Source: Candidatus Omnitrophota bacterium (GTDB lineage Bacteria > Omnitrophota > Gorgyraeia > 2-02-FULL-51-18). Taken from it: a stretch of 7,297 nucleotides of DNA. Position 1 is the first letter of the stretch. Each line of letters opens with the position of its first letter. Under the pieces are notes generated by a model, which saw only the letters and a list, made by a program, of their open reading frames with translations, was not told where the DNA came from and did not search any database. The DNA lies in the NCBI GenBank assembly GCA_023247955.1, contig JAHFFL010000058.1, forward strand, positions 1 to 7,297. The letters run 5' to 3'. The position numbers and the translations under genes are program-made. Below are positions 1-5,440 of the stretch, in pieces.

Positions 1-667
1 CGCTGCCTTGCGAGACTCCGAGCACCCCGCCCATCCCCAGACGCCGCATCTCGTTTTTGCCGAGCACCCGGCAGCGCAAACCGCTTTTGGACGCCATGCG
101 GCGGGCGGCTCCCGCCAGCACTTCCGGCGTCATCACGTTCGCGGGTTCATTCGCGAGATCCCGCGTAAAAAAAACTCCCTCGCAAACGGCTTCGCTTTCC
201 CGTATTGCATTTTTTATTTTGGCCGGACTCCCGAAACTTGAGATAATTTCAAAAGTGGAAACCCGGCGGGCGGGCGACGGTTTGGATTTGTACTTGTCAA
301 AACGGTAATCCGACAGCCGCGCGCCTTCCACAGCCGCCGAGGCGAGATCCTCCGCGGAAAATTGATCCCCAAAACCTTCAAGACGCAGACGCGCGTGCTC
401 CGCGCGCAGTCTCTTCGCCTCACCAATTGTCTTGGCGGCGGCCCGTCGCGCGCCTTCCAGCGTAAATTTCTCTTTTTTGCCCAAACCTACAAGCAAGGTC
501 GACGCCCCGGCTGCGGCAGGGATCAGAAGGGACTCGTCTTTTTTCGCGGTAAATTTTTCCGCGTGAAAGATCTTCTGGATTTTTTTGAGATCTTCTTCGA
601 AACAAACGACGCCGGTGACACCGAGGGACTTCGCCTGTTTTTTTGAAACGCCAAAAACAATCTTCAT
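1..667 (-). CDS. pepA: Leucyl aminopeptidase (M17 family, PepA-like), N-terminal part
   Basis: This is the first 222 residues of a cytosolic M17 metallo-aminopeptidase, which removes N-terminal residues from peptides. The gene runs off the left edge. I translated it by hand from ATG 667 and found no stop or frame break to position 1. Residues about 1-150 fit the variable M17 N-terminal domain, including a VGLGKKEKFTLEGARRAAA-like stretch. The catalytic domain then begins with the family hallmark TRDLANEPANVMTPEVLA, followed by GLRCRVLGKNEMRRLGMGGVLGVSQGS. The metal ligands and catalytic Lys/Arg lie beyond the window, so activity cannot be judged. The start follows the stop of the 106-residue gene by two bases (TGAGCATG). 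There is no good Shine-Dalgarno sequence close to it, so translational coupling is likely. Family assignment is confident; the symbol is by homology only. Confidence 0.93.
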   Translation of the reverse strand, partial: MKIVFGVSKKQAKSLGVTGVVCFEEDLKKIQKIFHAEKFTAKKDESLLIPAAAGASTLLVGLGKKEKFTLEGARRAAAKTIGEAKRLRAEHARLRLEGFGDQFSAEDLASAAVEGARLSDYRFDKYKSKPSPARRVSTFEIISSFGSPAKIKNAIRESEAVCEGVFFTRDLANEPANVMTPEVLAGAARRMASKSGLRCRVLGKNEMRRLGMGGVLGVSQGS

Positions 668-669
668 GC

Positions 670-990
670 TCACGAGGCACTCCCGCACTGGACACGCACG
701 CGAAGCGATCCGTTCCTGGACTTCGGCATATTTTCGACCAGCATCAACGCTTTATCACGGGAAATATCACGGGGAAACTCCAGCTTGATCGACACTTCAT
801 GGGAAATTTTGACTCCCGCCCTTTTCAAAGCGAGGAGCATCTGGCTGAATTTCTTGGCGCCCTCTATCGCGTCACCTTTGAACTGAAGCTCGAGACTTTT
901 GACTCCCTTGACCGTCTTCAGTTTGCCGGCCACGTCCTTGCGCACTTCCGAAGGCAGGATAAAACTTTCGCTCTCAAAAAAATCGGTCAT
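670..990 (-). CDS. Hypothetical 106-residue protein upstream of pepA
   Basis: I do not recognise this protein. It starts MTDFFESESFILPSEV and ends RVRVQCGSAS. By eye it is a mixed alpha/beta soluble protein with no signal peptide or membrane segment. Likely strands are SLELQFKG, EVSIKLEF and LRVRVQ, and a likely helix is GAKKFSQMLLALKRAG. The single Cys is near the C-terminus, so no metal site is evident. ATG 990 is chosen over an upstream in-frame ATG at 1083 because GAGGAG (1002-997) sits six bases before it. The upstream ATG also lies inside the probable promoter. The aminopeptidase gene follows after two bases, so the two are very probably co-transcribed and co-translated. A role tied to the aminopeptidase is possible, but that rests only on position. 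The gene is probably real, given the strong ribosome binding site and the promoter. Confidence 0.75.
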   Translation of the reverse strand: MTDFFESESFILPSEVRKDVAGKLKTVKGVKSLELQFKGDAIEGAKKFSQMLLALKRAGVKISHEVSIKLEFPRDISRDKALMLVENMPKSRNGSLRVRVQCGSAS

Positions 991-996
991 TCGCGT

Positions 997-1002
997 CTCC
1001 TC
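997..1002 (-). promoter_or_regulatory. Ribosome binding site for the 106-residue gene
   Basis: GAGGAG on the minus strand lies six bases before ATG 990. It is a near-consensus Shine-Dalgarno sequence and decides the start: the in-frame ATG at 1083 has no comparable site. Confidence 0.8.
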
Positions 1003-1023
1003 GCTTCGAACTCCGTTAAATTC

Positions 1024-1047
1024 TTCCGGAAAAAATTTTTGGCGCCA
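1024..1047 (-). other. Three abutting palindromes in the leader of the 106-residue gene
   Basis: Three perfect palindromes run end to end, each sharing one base with the next: TTCCGGAA (1024-1031), AAAAATTTTT (1031-1040) and TGGCGCCA (1040-1047). They lie between the predicted transcription start (about 1050) and the ribosome binding site, in the most AT-rich part of this otherwise GC-rich region. They could be an operator, a leader structure or chance. The sequence shows the symmetry but not its use. Confidence 0.35.
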
Positions 1048-1056
1048 GCCGTTTAG

Positions 1057-1085
1057 ATTATATATAAACAGAGGGCCGCGCACAA
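1057..1085 (-). promoter_or_regulatory. Probable sigma70-type promoter for the 106-residue gene and pepA
   Basis: On the minus strand a perfect TATAAT -10 (1062-1057) is preceded, after 17 bases, by TTGTGC (1085-1080), which matches three of six bases of the -35 consensus. Transcription would start near 1050, giving a leader of about 60 bases before ATG 990. It lies in the 111-base gap after the DHH gene stop, which is consistent with a new transcription unit here. A GC-rich inverted repeat overlaps the -35. Confidence 0.6.
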
Positions 1086-1100
1086 GCGAAACTGGCGCGG
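1076..1100 (-). other. GC-rich inverted repeat after the DHH gene
   Basis: CCGCGC (1100-1095) can pair with GCGCGG (1081-1076) across a 13-base loop, a few bases after the DHH stop codon. No uridine run follows directly, so it is not a canonical intrinsic terminator. It overlaps the -35 of the next unit's predicted promoter, so it could be a weak terminator, an operator or a 3'-end stabilising hairpin. Confidence 0.3.
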
Positions 1101-1101
1101 A

Positions 1102-2145
1102 TTATTGGGACGGTAGAAGAAGCGGCGTCATCTCCACGGCATCTTTGTAGCCCAGTTTCTTCAAAAACCCTTGGGTGATTTCTTCTTCAAGTTTCGTACA
1201 GTGCTCATGCTCCATCGTCGTGCAATGAATCTGTCCTCCCGCAATCATGCCGTGGCCGCCGGCGGTCCCCCGTTTGCCGATGAGACGCCGCAAGAAACGC
1301 CCCGCCTCCCCTTTGGCGTTGGTGGTCCGGATCGAGACGATGATCCGGTCCTTGTAGCGGCCGAGACACAGCGCCCACGTGATGCGCTCACAGCGCAGCA
1401 TGAAATCCGCTGTGAATGGCACGAAGTCCGGATTTGAAATTTCACCGAGCGAGGTCGCGATCGCGTTTTTATAAATAAAGCTGTGGTGCAACGCGCGGCT
1501 TAAGGTGATGAAATGGTCGCGCGAGAGCTTCGGATGTTCGATGCTGGCCAGAAGTTTTTTGTTGCTGAGAGGAAAAAGCGCCAGATACGCCTGAATGTCT
1601 TTCTCGCGGGCTTCGCGACCGAGGTCCTGCGTCTCGGAGCTGATTCCATAGGAGAGCGCCGTCGCGATAGCCGAAGGAATTTCAAGGCCGCTGATCAAAA
1701 GATACTCGGTGAGAATCGTGGCCGTCGCGCCGTATTCGGTGCGAATGTCGAGAAAATCCGCCTTCGTGGTTTTTCTCAAGGGGTGGTGGTCGATCACGAT
1801 CAGCGGCTTGCGATTTCTGGGGAAAGAGTTATTGCCGGTCCTGGGCTGCATGTCAACCACCGCGAGATCAACTCCGGGTTTGAAATCAGACTCGGTCAGC
1901 GGGGACACGCGAAGCCCCAAATTCCGTATCATCGCGCGGTTCTCCGCCCTGCCGACGATGCCGCCATACTTTACTTTCGTAGGAATCTTGAGCCGTTGGG
2001 AAACAAGGTAGGCAAGCGTCACCGCGCTTGAGACCGAGTCCGGATCAGGATTGTCGTGCGTCAGCACCACGAGGCGCCTCGTGTCTTTCAGCGCCTCTTC
2101 CATCCGCTTCAGCCGTTCCTGGGACTCGCCGTTCGGAAAGGTCAT
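1102..2145 (-). CDS. DHH/DHHA1 family phosphoesterase (NrnA/RecJ-like)
   Basis: This 347-residue protein belongs to the DHH superfamily of Mn-dependent phosphoesterases. Those of this size with a DHHA1 tail usually act as nanoRNase/pAp phosphatase or cyclic-dinucleotide/short-oligo hydrolases. Visible motifs are THDNPDPD at 29-36 (His30, Asp34, Asp36), VVDMQPR with Asp98, the signature DHH at 119-121, and Asp174 in SSETQDLG. The C-terminal DHHA1 signature is GTAGGHGMIAGGQ near 293-305. All metal-ligand positions I expect appear intact. The first motif reads PDPDSVSSA rather than the PDGDALGS more usual in NrnA, so the substrate may differ. There is no signal peptide or CBS domain. ATG 2145 overlaps the preceding stop as TGATG with no separate ribosome binding site, which indicates coupling to the E1-rhodanese gene. 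Family is secure; substrate is not. Confidence 0.9.
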   Translation of the reverse strand: MTFPNGESQERLKRMEEALKDTRRLVVLTHDNPDPDSVSSAVTLAYLVSQRLKIPTKVKYGGIVGRAENRAMIRNLGLRVSPLTESDFKPGVDLAVVDMQPRTGNNSFPRNRKPLIVIDHHPLRKTTKADFLDIRTEYGATATILTEYLLISGLEIPSAIATALSYGISSETQDLGREAREKDIQAYLALFPLSNKKLLASIEHPKLSRDHFITLSRALHHSFIYKNAIATSLGEISNPDFVPFTADFMLRCERITWALCLGRYKDRIIVSIRTTNAKGEAGRFLRRLIGKRGTAGGHGMIAGGQIHCTTMEHEHCTKLEEEITQGFLKKLGYKDAVEMTPLLLPSQ

Positions 2146-3299
2146 CAGTATTTAGGACAGCTAGGGTCTATTTCCTGAGACCAGGCGTCTATCCCGCCGG
2201 CGAGGTTTTTGACCTTTTTGAATCCCATTTTGCCCAGAAACTCGGCGGCCTTCGCGCTCCGCCCGCCGAAATGGCAGTGCACGACAATCTCGTCCGCGCT
2301 GTCGAGCTCATGCACCTTTTCGGGAAGCAAACCGAGCGGAATAAGCTTGGACCCCGGAATACGGTTGATCTGGTATTCCGAGGGTTCGCGCACGTCAACC
2401 AGCACAAATTTCTTTTTTTGGTCCATCCATTTTTTAAGCTCGGTGACCTCGATCTCCTGGATGTCTTTTGCGGCGCCGTCCGTTCTTTTTTCCTCGCCGC
2501 GCGTCAATCCGCAAAACGCGTCATAGTCAATCAGCTCTTTGACGGTCGGATGCTCGCTGCATACCGGGCATTTGGGGTTTTTCCTGAATTTGACTTCACG
2601 AAAGCTCATCTTCAGCGCGTCATAAAGCAGAAGGCGCCCGATCAGCGGCTCTCCCTTGCCGAGAATCAGCTTCACCACTTCGGTCGCCTGGATCACGCCA
2701 ATCACGCCGGGAAGAATTCCAAGCACCCCCCCTTCGGCGCAGCTCGGGACCATGCCGGGCGGCGGCGGTTCGGCAAAGAGGCAACGGTAGCAAGGCCCTT
2801 TGCCCGGGTAAAACACCGTGGCCTGGCCGTCAAAGCGGAATATACTGCCGTAAACAAAGGGCTTGCCCGTAAACACGCAGGCGTCATTGACCAGGTAGCG
2901 GGTCTGGAAGTTGTCGGTCCCATCGAGAATAATGGAATAATCCTTAATGATGCGCAGGATATTGTCCCGGGTCAACCGCTCGTTATGGATTTCGACGCGG
3001 ACATTGGGATTGATCTCGGCGAGGCGCTCGCGGGCCGATTCGACTTTGGGCTTATTGACGCTTTTCGTGCTGTGAATGATTTGGCGCTGTAAATTGGAGA
3101 AATCCACGACGTCAAAATCGATAAGCCCCAGCGTCCCTACGCCCGCCGCCGCCAAATACAATGCCGCCGGGGAGCCGAGACCGCCGGTGCCGATAAGAAG
3201 CACGCGGGCCGCCTTCAACTTCTCCTGCCCTTCCATACCCACTTCGGGCATGATGAGATGCCGGCTATATCTTAATATTTCGTCTTGAGTCAAACTCAT
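2145..3299 (-). CDS. moeB: E1-like adenylyltransferase (MoeB/ThiF type) with C-terminal rhodanese domain
   Basis: This 384-residue fusion has the MOCS3/Uba4-type architecture. The E1 half (about 1-265) carries the nucleotide-binding GTGGLGS (37-43), DFDVVDFSNLQRQ (61-73) with Asp63, Asn69 and Arg72, Lys85, and DGTDN (126-130). Zinc-type cysteine pairs are C170/C173 and C244/C247, and a candidate catalytic Cys187 lies in SCAEGGVLG. The rhodanese half (about 278-384) has VDVREPSEY and the active loop with Cys342 (CHFGGR), so it should carry a persulfide. Known homologues adenylate the C-terminal Gly-Gly of a small sulfur carrier (MoaD, ThiS, Urm1/TtuB) and help convert it to a thiocarboxylate. 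The adjacent cysteine desulfurase is the natural sulfur donor. No carrier gene is visible, so moeB is the family name and not a proven pathway. Confidence 0.9.
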   Translation of the reverse strand: MSLTQDEILRYSRHLIMPEVGMEGQEKLKAARVLLIGTGGLGSPAALYLAAAGVGTLGLIDFDVVDFSNLQRQIIHSTKSVNKPKVESARERLAEINPNVRVEIHNERLTRDNILRIIKDYSIILDGTDNFQTRYLVNDACVFTGKPFVYGSIFRFDGQATVFYPGKGPCYRCLFAEPPPPGMVPSCAEGGVLGILPGVIGVIQATEVVKLILGKGEPLIGRLLLYDALKMSFREVKFRKNPKCPVCSEHPTVKELIDYDAFCGLTRGEEKRTDGAAKDIQEIEVTELKKWMDQKKKFVLVDVREPSEYQINRIPGSKLIPLGLLPEKVHELDSADEIVVHCHFGGRSAKAAEFLGKMGFKKVKNLAGGIDAWSQEIDPSCPKY

Positions 3300-3305
3300 T
3301 TAGCT

Positions 3306-3309
3306 CTCC
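3306..3309 (-). promoter_or_regulatory. Ribosome binding site for the E1-rhodanese gene
   Basis: GGAG within GTGGAGAG lies six bases before ATG 3299. It supports that start and shows that this gene is initiated independently of the cysteine desulfurase, 56 bases upstream. Confidence 0.7.
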
Positions 3310-3355
3310 ACAAAGCGGGTATTTTACCATATTGCGCTGGGCCAAGTACTGATTT

Positions 3356-4522
3356 TTAAGCCGCTTTCCGCCTCGCTCTAATTCGCTTAACACAACCCAC
3401 AATTTCCTGCACGGCCCTGTCTATTTCCCCTACCGTCGTGAAACGCCCTACCCCTAGACGTATCGCCGAGCGGCGTAGTTCTTCGGATACCCCTATCGCC
3501 TTCAGCACATAGGAGGGCTCGACGCTCGTTGAGGTACAGGCCGACCCGGAAGAAACAGCCACACTCCTCAATCGGTCCATGAGGACCTTTGCCTCCACTC
3601 CGGCAAAACTGATATTGAGATTATTCGGCAAACGGTGTTCCTGGCTCCCATTCACCACGCAGTCCGGCAAGCGCTGGATCAACCCATCGCGCAGCCGGTT
3701 TCTCAACCACGTGGTTCTGGCCGCCTCCTCTTTCATCTTCTCACGGGCAACCGCGCAGGCACGGCCAAAACCCACGATCGCGGGAACATTCAGCGTTCCC
3801 GAACGGAAACCGGATTCATGCCCCCCGCCGTCAATCAGCGGCACCAGACGCACGCGTGGTTCTTTTTTGCGGACATATAAGACCCCTATCCCCTTCGGCC
3901 CGTAAATTTTGTGGGCGCTGAAAGATAAAAGGTCTATCCCGAGCGCTCGCACGTCGACGGGAACCTTTCCCACGGCTTGGGCGGCGTCCGAGTGGAAAAG
4001 TATTCCCTTTCCTTGCGCGATTTTCCCGATCTCCGCGACCGGCTGAAGAACGCCGATCTCGTTGTTCGCGAACATCGTTGAGATTAAAATCGTGTCCGGG
4101 CGTATCGCGCTCTTCAAACCTCCCACATCCAAACGTCCGTCTTTCCGGACCGGAAGATACGTCACCCGAAACCCGTCCATCTCAAGACGTTTGCAGGAAT
4201 CAAGCACCGCCTTGTGCTCAATCAAAAGCGTGACGATATGTCTGCCTTTTCCCCGGTAGGCCCGGGCCGCTCCTTTTAACGCGAGATTGTCGGACTCCGT
4301 CGCTCCGCTGGTAAAGACAATCTCGCGCGCGTCCGCGCCGATGAGTCTGGCAATCTCCTCGCGCGCCTTCTCCACTGCGACGGCGGCTTCCCGGCCGGCC
4401 GCATGCGTGTAGCTCGCGGCATTCCCGAACTTCCCGTCGAGATAAGGCCCCATCGCCCGCCTGACCCGAGGGTCCAGCGGCGTCGTCGCCTGGTGGTCCA
4501 GATAGATTATCTTTTTTCGCAT
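3356..4522 (-). CDS. iscS: Cysteine desulfurase (IscS/NifS family, PLP-dependent)
   Basis: This 388-residue cytosolic enzyme releases sulfur from L-cysteine as a protein persulfide, giving alanine. The sequence opens with the family-typical [12 protein letters not shown] (7-18). It carries TSGATESDN (71-79), His103, [10 protein letters not shown] (152-161) and SDAAQAVGK with Asp179 and Gln182. The PLP lysine is Lys205 in [12 protein letters not shown]. The mobile catalytic loop [14 protein letters not shown] (Cys near 329) is of the group I IscS/NifS type. Length is normal and no key residue is missing. ATG 4522 is chosen because homologues start just before YLDH. An in-frame TTG at 4531 lies in the T-tract of the preceding terminator. 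No clear Shine-Dalgarno sequence precedes either start. The downstream E1-rhodanese gene (56-base gap) is a likely sulfur acceptor. iscU, iscA and iscR are absent here, so a role in sulfur transfer rather than general Fe-S assembly is inferred. Confidence 0.93.
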   Translation of the reverse strand: MRKKIIYLDHQATTPLDPRVRRAMGPYLDGKFGNAASYTHAAGREAAVAVEKAREEIARLIGADAREIVFTSGATESDNLALKGAARAYRGKGRHIVTLLIEHKAVLDSCKRLEMDGFRVTYLPVRKDGRLDVGGLKSAIRPDTILISTMFANNEIGVLQPVAEIGKIAQGKGILFHSDAAQAVGKVPVDVRALGIDLLSFSAHKIYGPKGIGVLYVRKKEPRVRLVPLIDGGGHESGFRSGTLNVPAIVGFGRACAVAREKMKEEAARTTWLRNRLRDGLIQRLPDCVVNGSQEHRLPNNLNISFAGVEAKVLMDRLRSVAVSSGSACTSTSVEPSYVLKAIGVSEELRRSAIRLGVGRFTTVGEIDRAVQEIVGCVKRIRARRKAA

Positions 4523-4530
4523 AGTCGCCA

Positions 4531-4566
4531 AAAATAAAACGGGAACGCCCGCAAGCGCCCCCGTTT
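4531..4566 (-). terminator. Rho-independent terminator after the glycine-zipper gene
   Basis: On the minus strand AAACGGG (4566-4560) pairs with CCCGTTT (4543-4537). The stem is extended inside by a short GCGC/GCGT helix, and TTTTATTTTT follows. It starts 38 bases after the glycine-zipper stop codon and ends nine bases before ATG 4522 of the cysteine desulfurase. Polarity is clearly minus-strand only. It may also serve as an attenuator for the genes downstream. Confidence 0.75.
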
Positions 4567-4603
4567 AAGATGAATAGTAAAAACTATGCCGGTTATGAAC
4601 TAA

Positions 4604-5329
4604 TCAGCACTCTTCAACCGTTTTGACAGGATTGCCTTCCTTATCATAATAAGTCACCTGTCTACACTTCGACTGATTTTGCCCGCTGGAATTGTACGCA
4701 GGGGCAGTCTGTGCATATTGTGGTGCCGGGTAGTAAGCGGGCGGCTGCTGTTGCTGAGAAGGCCCCATCAAGCTGTCTAAAAGCGCACCGCCGATTACGT
4801 TGGTGCCCGCGCCGATCAGGGCCCCTTTGCCCGCTTTGCCGCCGGAAGCGCTGGCGGCGATAGCGCCGGTGCCCGCGCCTAAGAGACCTTGTTTTAAGAT
4901 TTTCTTGTTGGGATCTTCTTGAGGGGGTTGGGAATAATAAACCGGTTGATAAGCCGGCTCCGGAGCCTGTTGGTAATAGCCCTGTGGCTGCACCGGATAG
5001 GCCTGTTGTTGCTGAGCATAACCCTGCGGGGCCGGCGCATACTGCATGGGCTGGGCCGATCGTTGTTGCGACGGAGTAGACAACGAATCCAAAAGCGCAC
5101 CTCCAATCACATTCGTGCCCGCGCCGATCAGGGCCCCTTTGCCCGCGTTCCCGCCCGAGCCGCTCGCGGAGATCGCGCCTACGCCCGCGCCTAAGAGACC
5201 TTGTTTTAAAATTTTCTTGTTGGGATCTTCCTGCCCTTGATAATCCTGCCCCCCCGCTTTGGAAACGGACCACGTGCAAAGACAGGTCAAGGCAACCGTC
5301 AGTGAAACAAAACTCTTATTCCAATTCAT
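4604..5329 (-). CDS. Secreted protein with two glycine-zipper domains
   Basis: This 241-residue exported protein has unknown function. Residues 1-25 form a signal peptide (MNWNK, hydrophobic FVSLTVALTCLCTW, then SVSKA) with probable signal peptidase I cleavage before Gly26. Residues 34-83 and 138-187 are two copies of a glycine-zipper domain differing at only four of 50 positions. Each has two GxxxG-rich hydrophobic segments around a Ser/Gly/Lys turn and so could insert as a membrane hairpin or oligomerise. They are joined by a Gln/Pro/Tyr/Ala-rich low-complexity linker. The tail holds two cysteines (C222 and C241, the last residue) that could form a disulfide, as in tails of some 17 kDa surface-antigen-like proteins. 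ATG 5329 is fixed by AAGGAG seven bases upstream. The gene has its own promoter and terminator, so it is probably monocistronic. Family placement is moderate. Confidence 0.85.
   Translation of the reverse strand: MNWNKSFVSLTVALTCLCTWSVSKAGGQDYQGQEDPNKKILKQGLLGAGVGAISASGSGGNAGKGALIGAGTNVIGGALLDSLSTPSQQRSAQPMQYAPAPQGYAQQQQAYPVQPQGYYQQAPEPAYQPVYYSQPPQEDPNKKILKQGLLGAGTGAIAASASGGKAGKGALIGAGTNVIGGALLDSLMGPSQQQQPPAYYPAPQYAQTAPAYNSSGQNQSKCRQVTYYDKEGNPVKTVEEC
4769..4918 (-). repeat. Glycine-zipper repeat, copy 2 (DNA level)
   Basis: This second copy of a 150-base in-frame direct repeat is offset 312 bases from copy 1. It encodes residues 138-187. Identity to copy 1 extends to synonymous positions in long blocks: 4803-4834 matches 5115-5146 exactly, and 4871-4918 matches 5183-5230 with one mismatch. 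Confidence 0.9.
5081..5230 (-). repeat. Glycine-zipper repeat, copy 1 (DNA level)
   Basis: This first copy encodes residues 34-83, immediately after the signal peptide. It begins with EDPNKKILKQ and ends with GGALLDSL, exactly as copy 2 does. Confidence 0.9.
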
Positions 5330-5336
5330 CGACTTT

Positions 5337-5342
5337 CTCCTT
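5337..5342 (-). promoter_or_regulatory. Ribosome binding site for the glycine-zipper gene
   Basis: AAGGAG lies seven bases before ATG 5329, a strong Shine-Dalgarno sequence that fixes the start. A perfect palindrome TCTCATGAGA (5342-5351) abuts it and contains an in-frame ATG (5347) that lacks its own site. Pairing of this palindrome could influence access to the ribosome binding site. Confidence 0.8.
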
Positions 5343-5397
5343 CTCATGAGACGCCGTAAAGTGGGGTTATTCCCTATGGCCAATTGCCGACAACAAG

Positions 5398-5428
5398 AGT
5401 ATATCACAGCCGATTTCTGCTTTGTCAA
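5398..5428 (-). promoter_or_regulatory. Sigma70-type promoter for the glycine-zipper gene
   Basis: On the minus strand a perfect TTGACA -35 (5428-5423) is followed by TATACT (5403-5398), which matches five of six bases of the -10 consensus. A TGn extension lies just before the -10. The spacer is 19 bases, longer than the optimal 17, and the extended -10 would help compensate. The predicted transcript starts near 5391 and gives a leader of about 60 bases. The promoter lies in the gap after the ThyX-like gene, so the glycine-zipper gene need not depend on it. Confidence 0.75.
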
Positions 5429-5440
5429 GATTCTGACCCT

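Noticed and set aside
420..695. Minus-strand open frame of 91 codons
   Set aside because: It is out of frame with the aminopeptidase coding sequence, which continues intact through this stretch from ATG 667 and matches M17 peptidases.
2028..3092. Long plus-strand open frame of 354 codons
   Set aside because: It lies antisense to the E1-rhodanese gene, whose motifs are unmistakable. Its translation is Arg/His/Ala-rich with no recognisable domain, typical of the reverse of a GC-rich gene.
3321..3329. Extended -10-like TGGTAAAAT between the cysteine desulfurase and the E1-rhodanese gene
   Set aside because: No acceptable -35 lies at 16-18 bases. An internal promoter is possible but too weak to call.
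4769..5230. Repeat array suggestive of CRISPR or a mobile element
   Set aside because: There are only two long copies, both in frame within one coding sequence, with no terminal inverted repeats or spacers.
4662..5279. Minus-strand open frame of 205 codons overlapping the glycine-zipper gene
   Set aside because: It is in another frame of the same repeats. It lacks a signal peptide and a ribosome binding site, and it exists because both repeat copies lack stops in that frame.
5240..5329. Lipoprotein signal in the glycine-zipper protein (Cys16, Cys18)
   Set aside because: Residues before these cysteines (ALT-C, TCL-C) do not fit a lipobox, and they lie in mid-hydrophobic core. A signal peptidase I site after SKA fits better.
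4604..5428. Longer 274-residue version of the glycine-zipper protein starting at TTG 5428
   Set aside because: The TTG is part of the TTGACA -35 box, so it would not be in the transcript. ATG 5329 has a strong ribosome binding site and begins a proper signal peptide.
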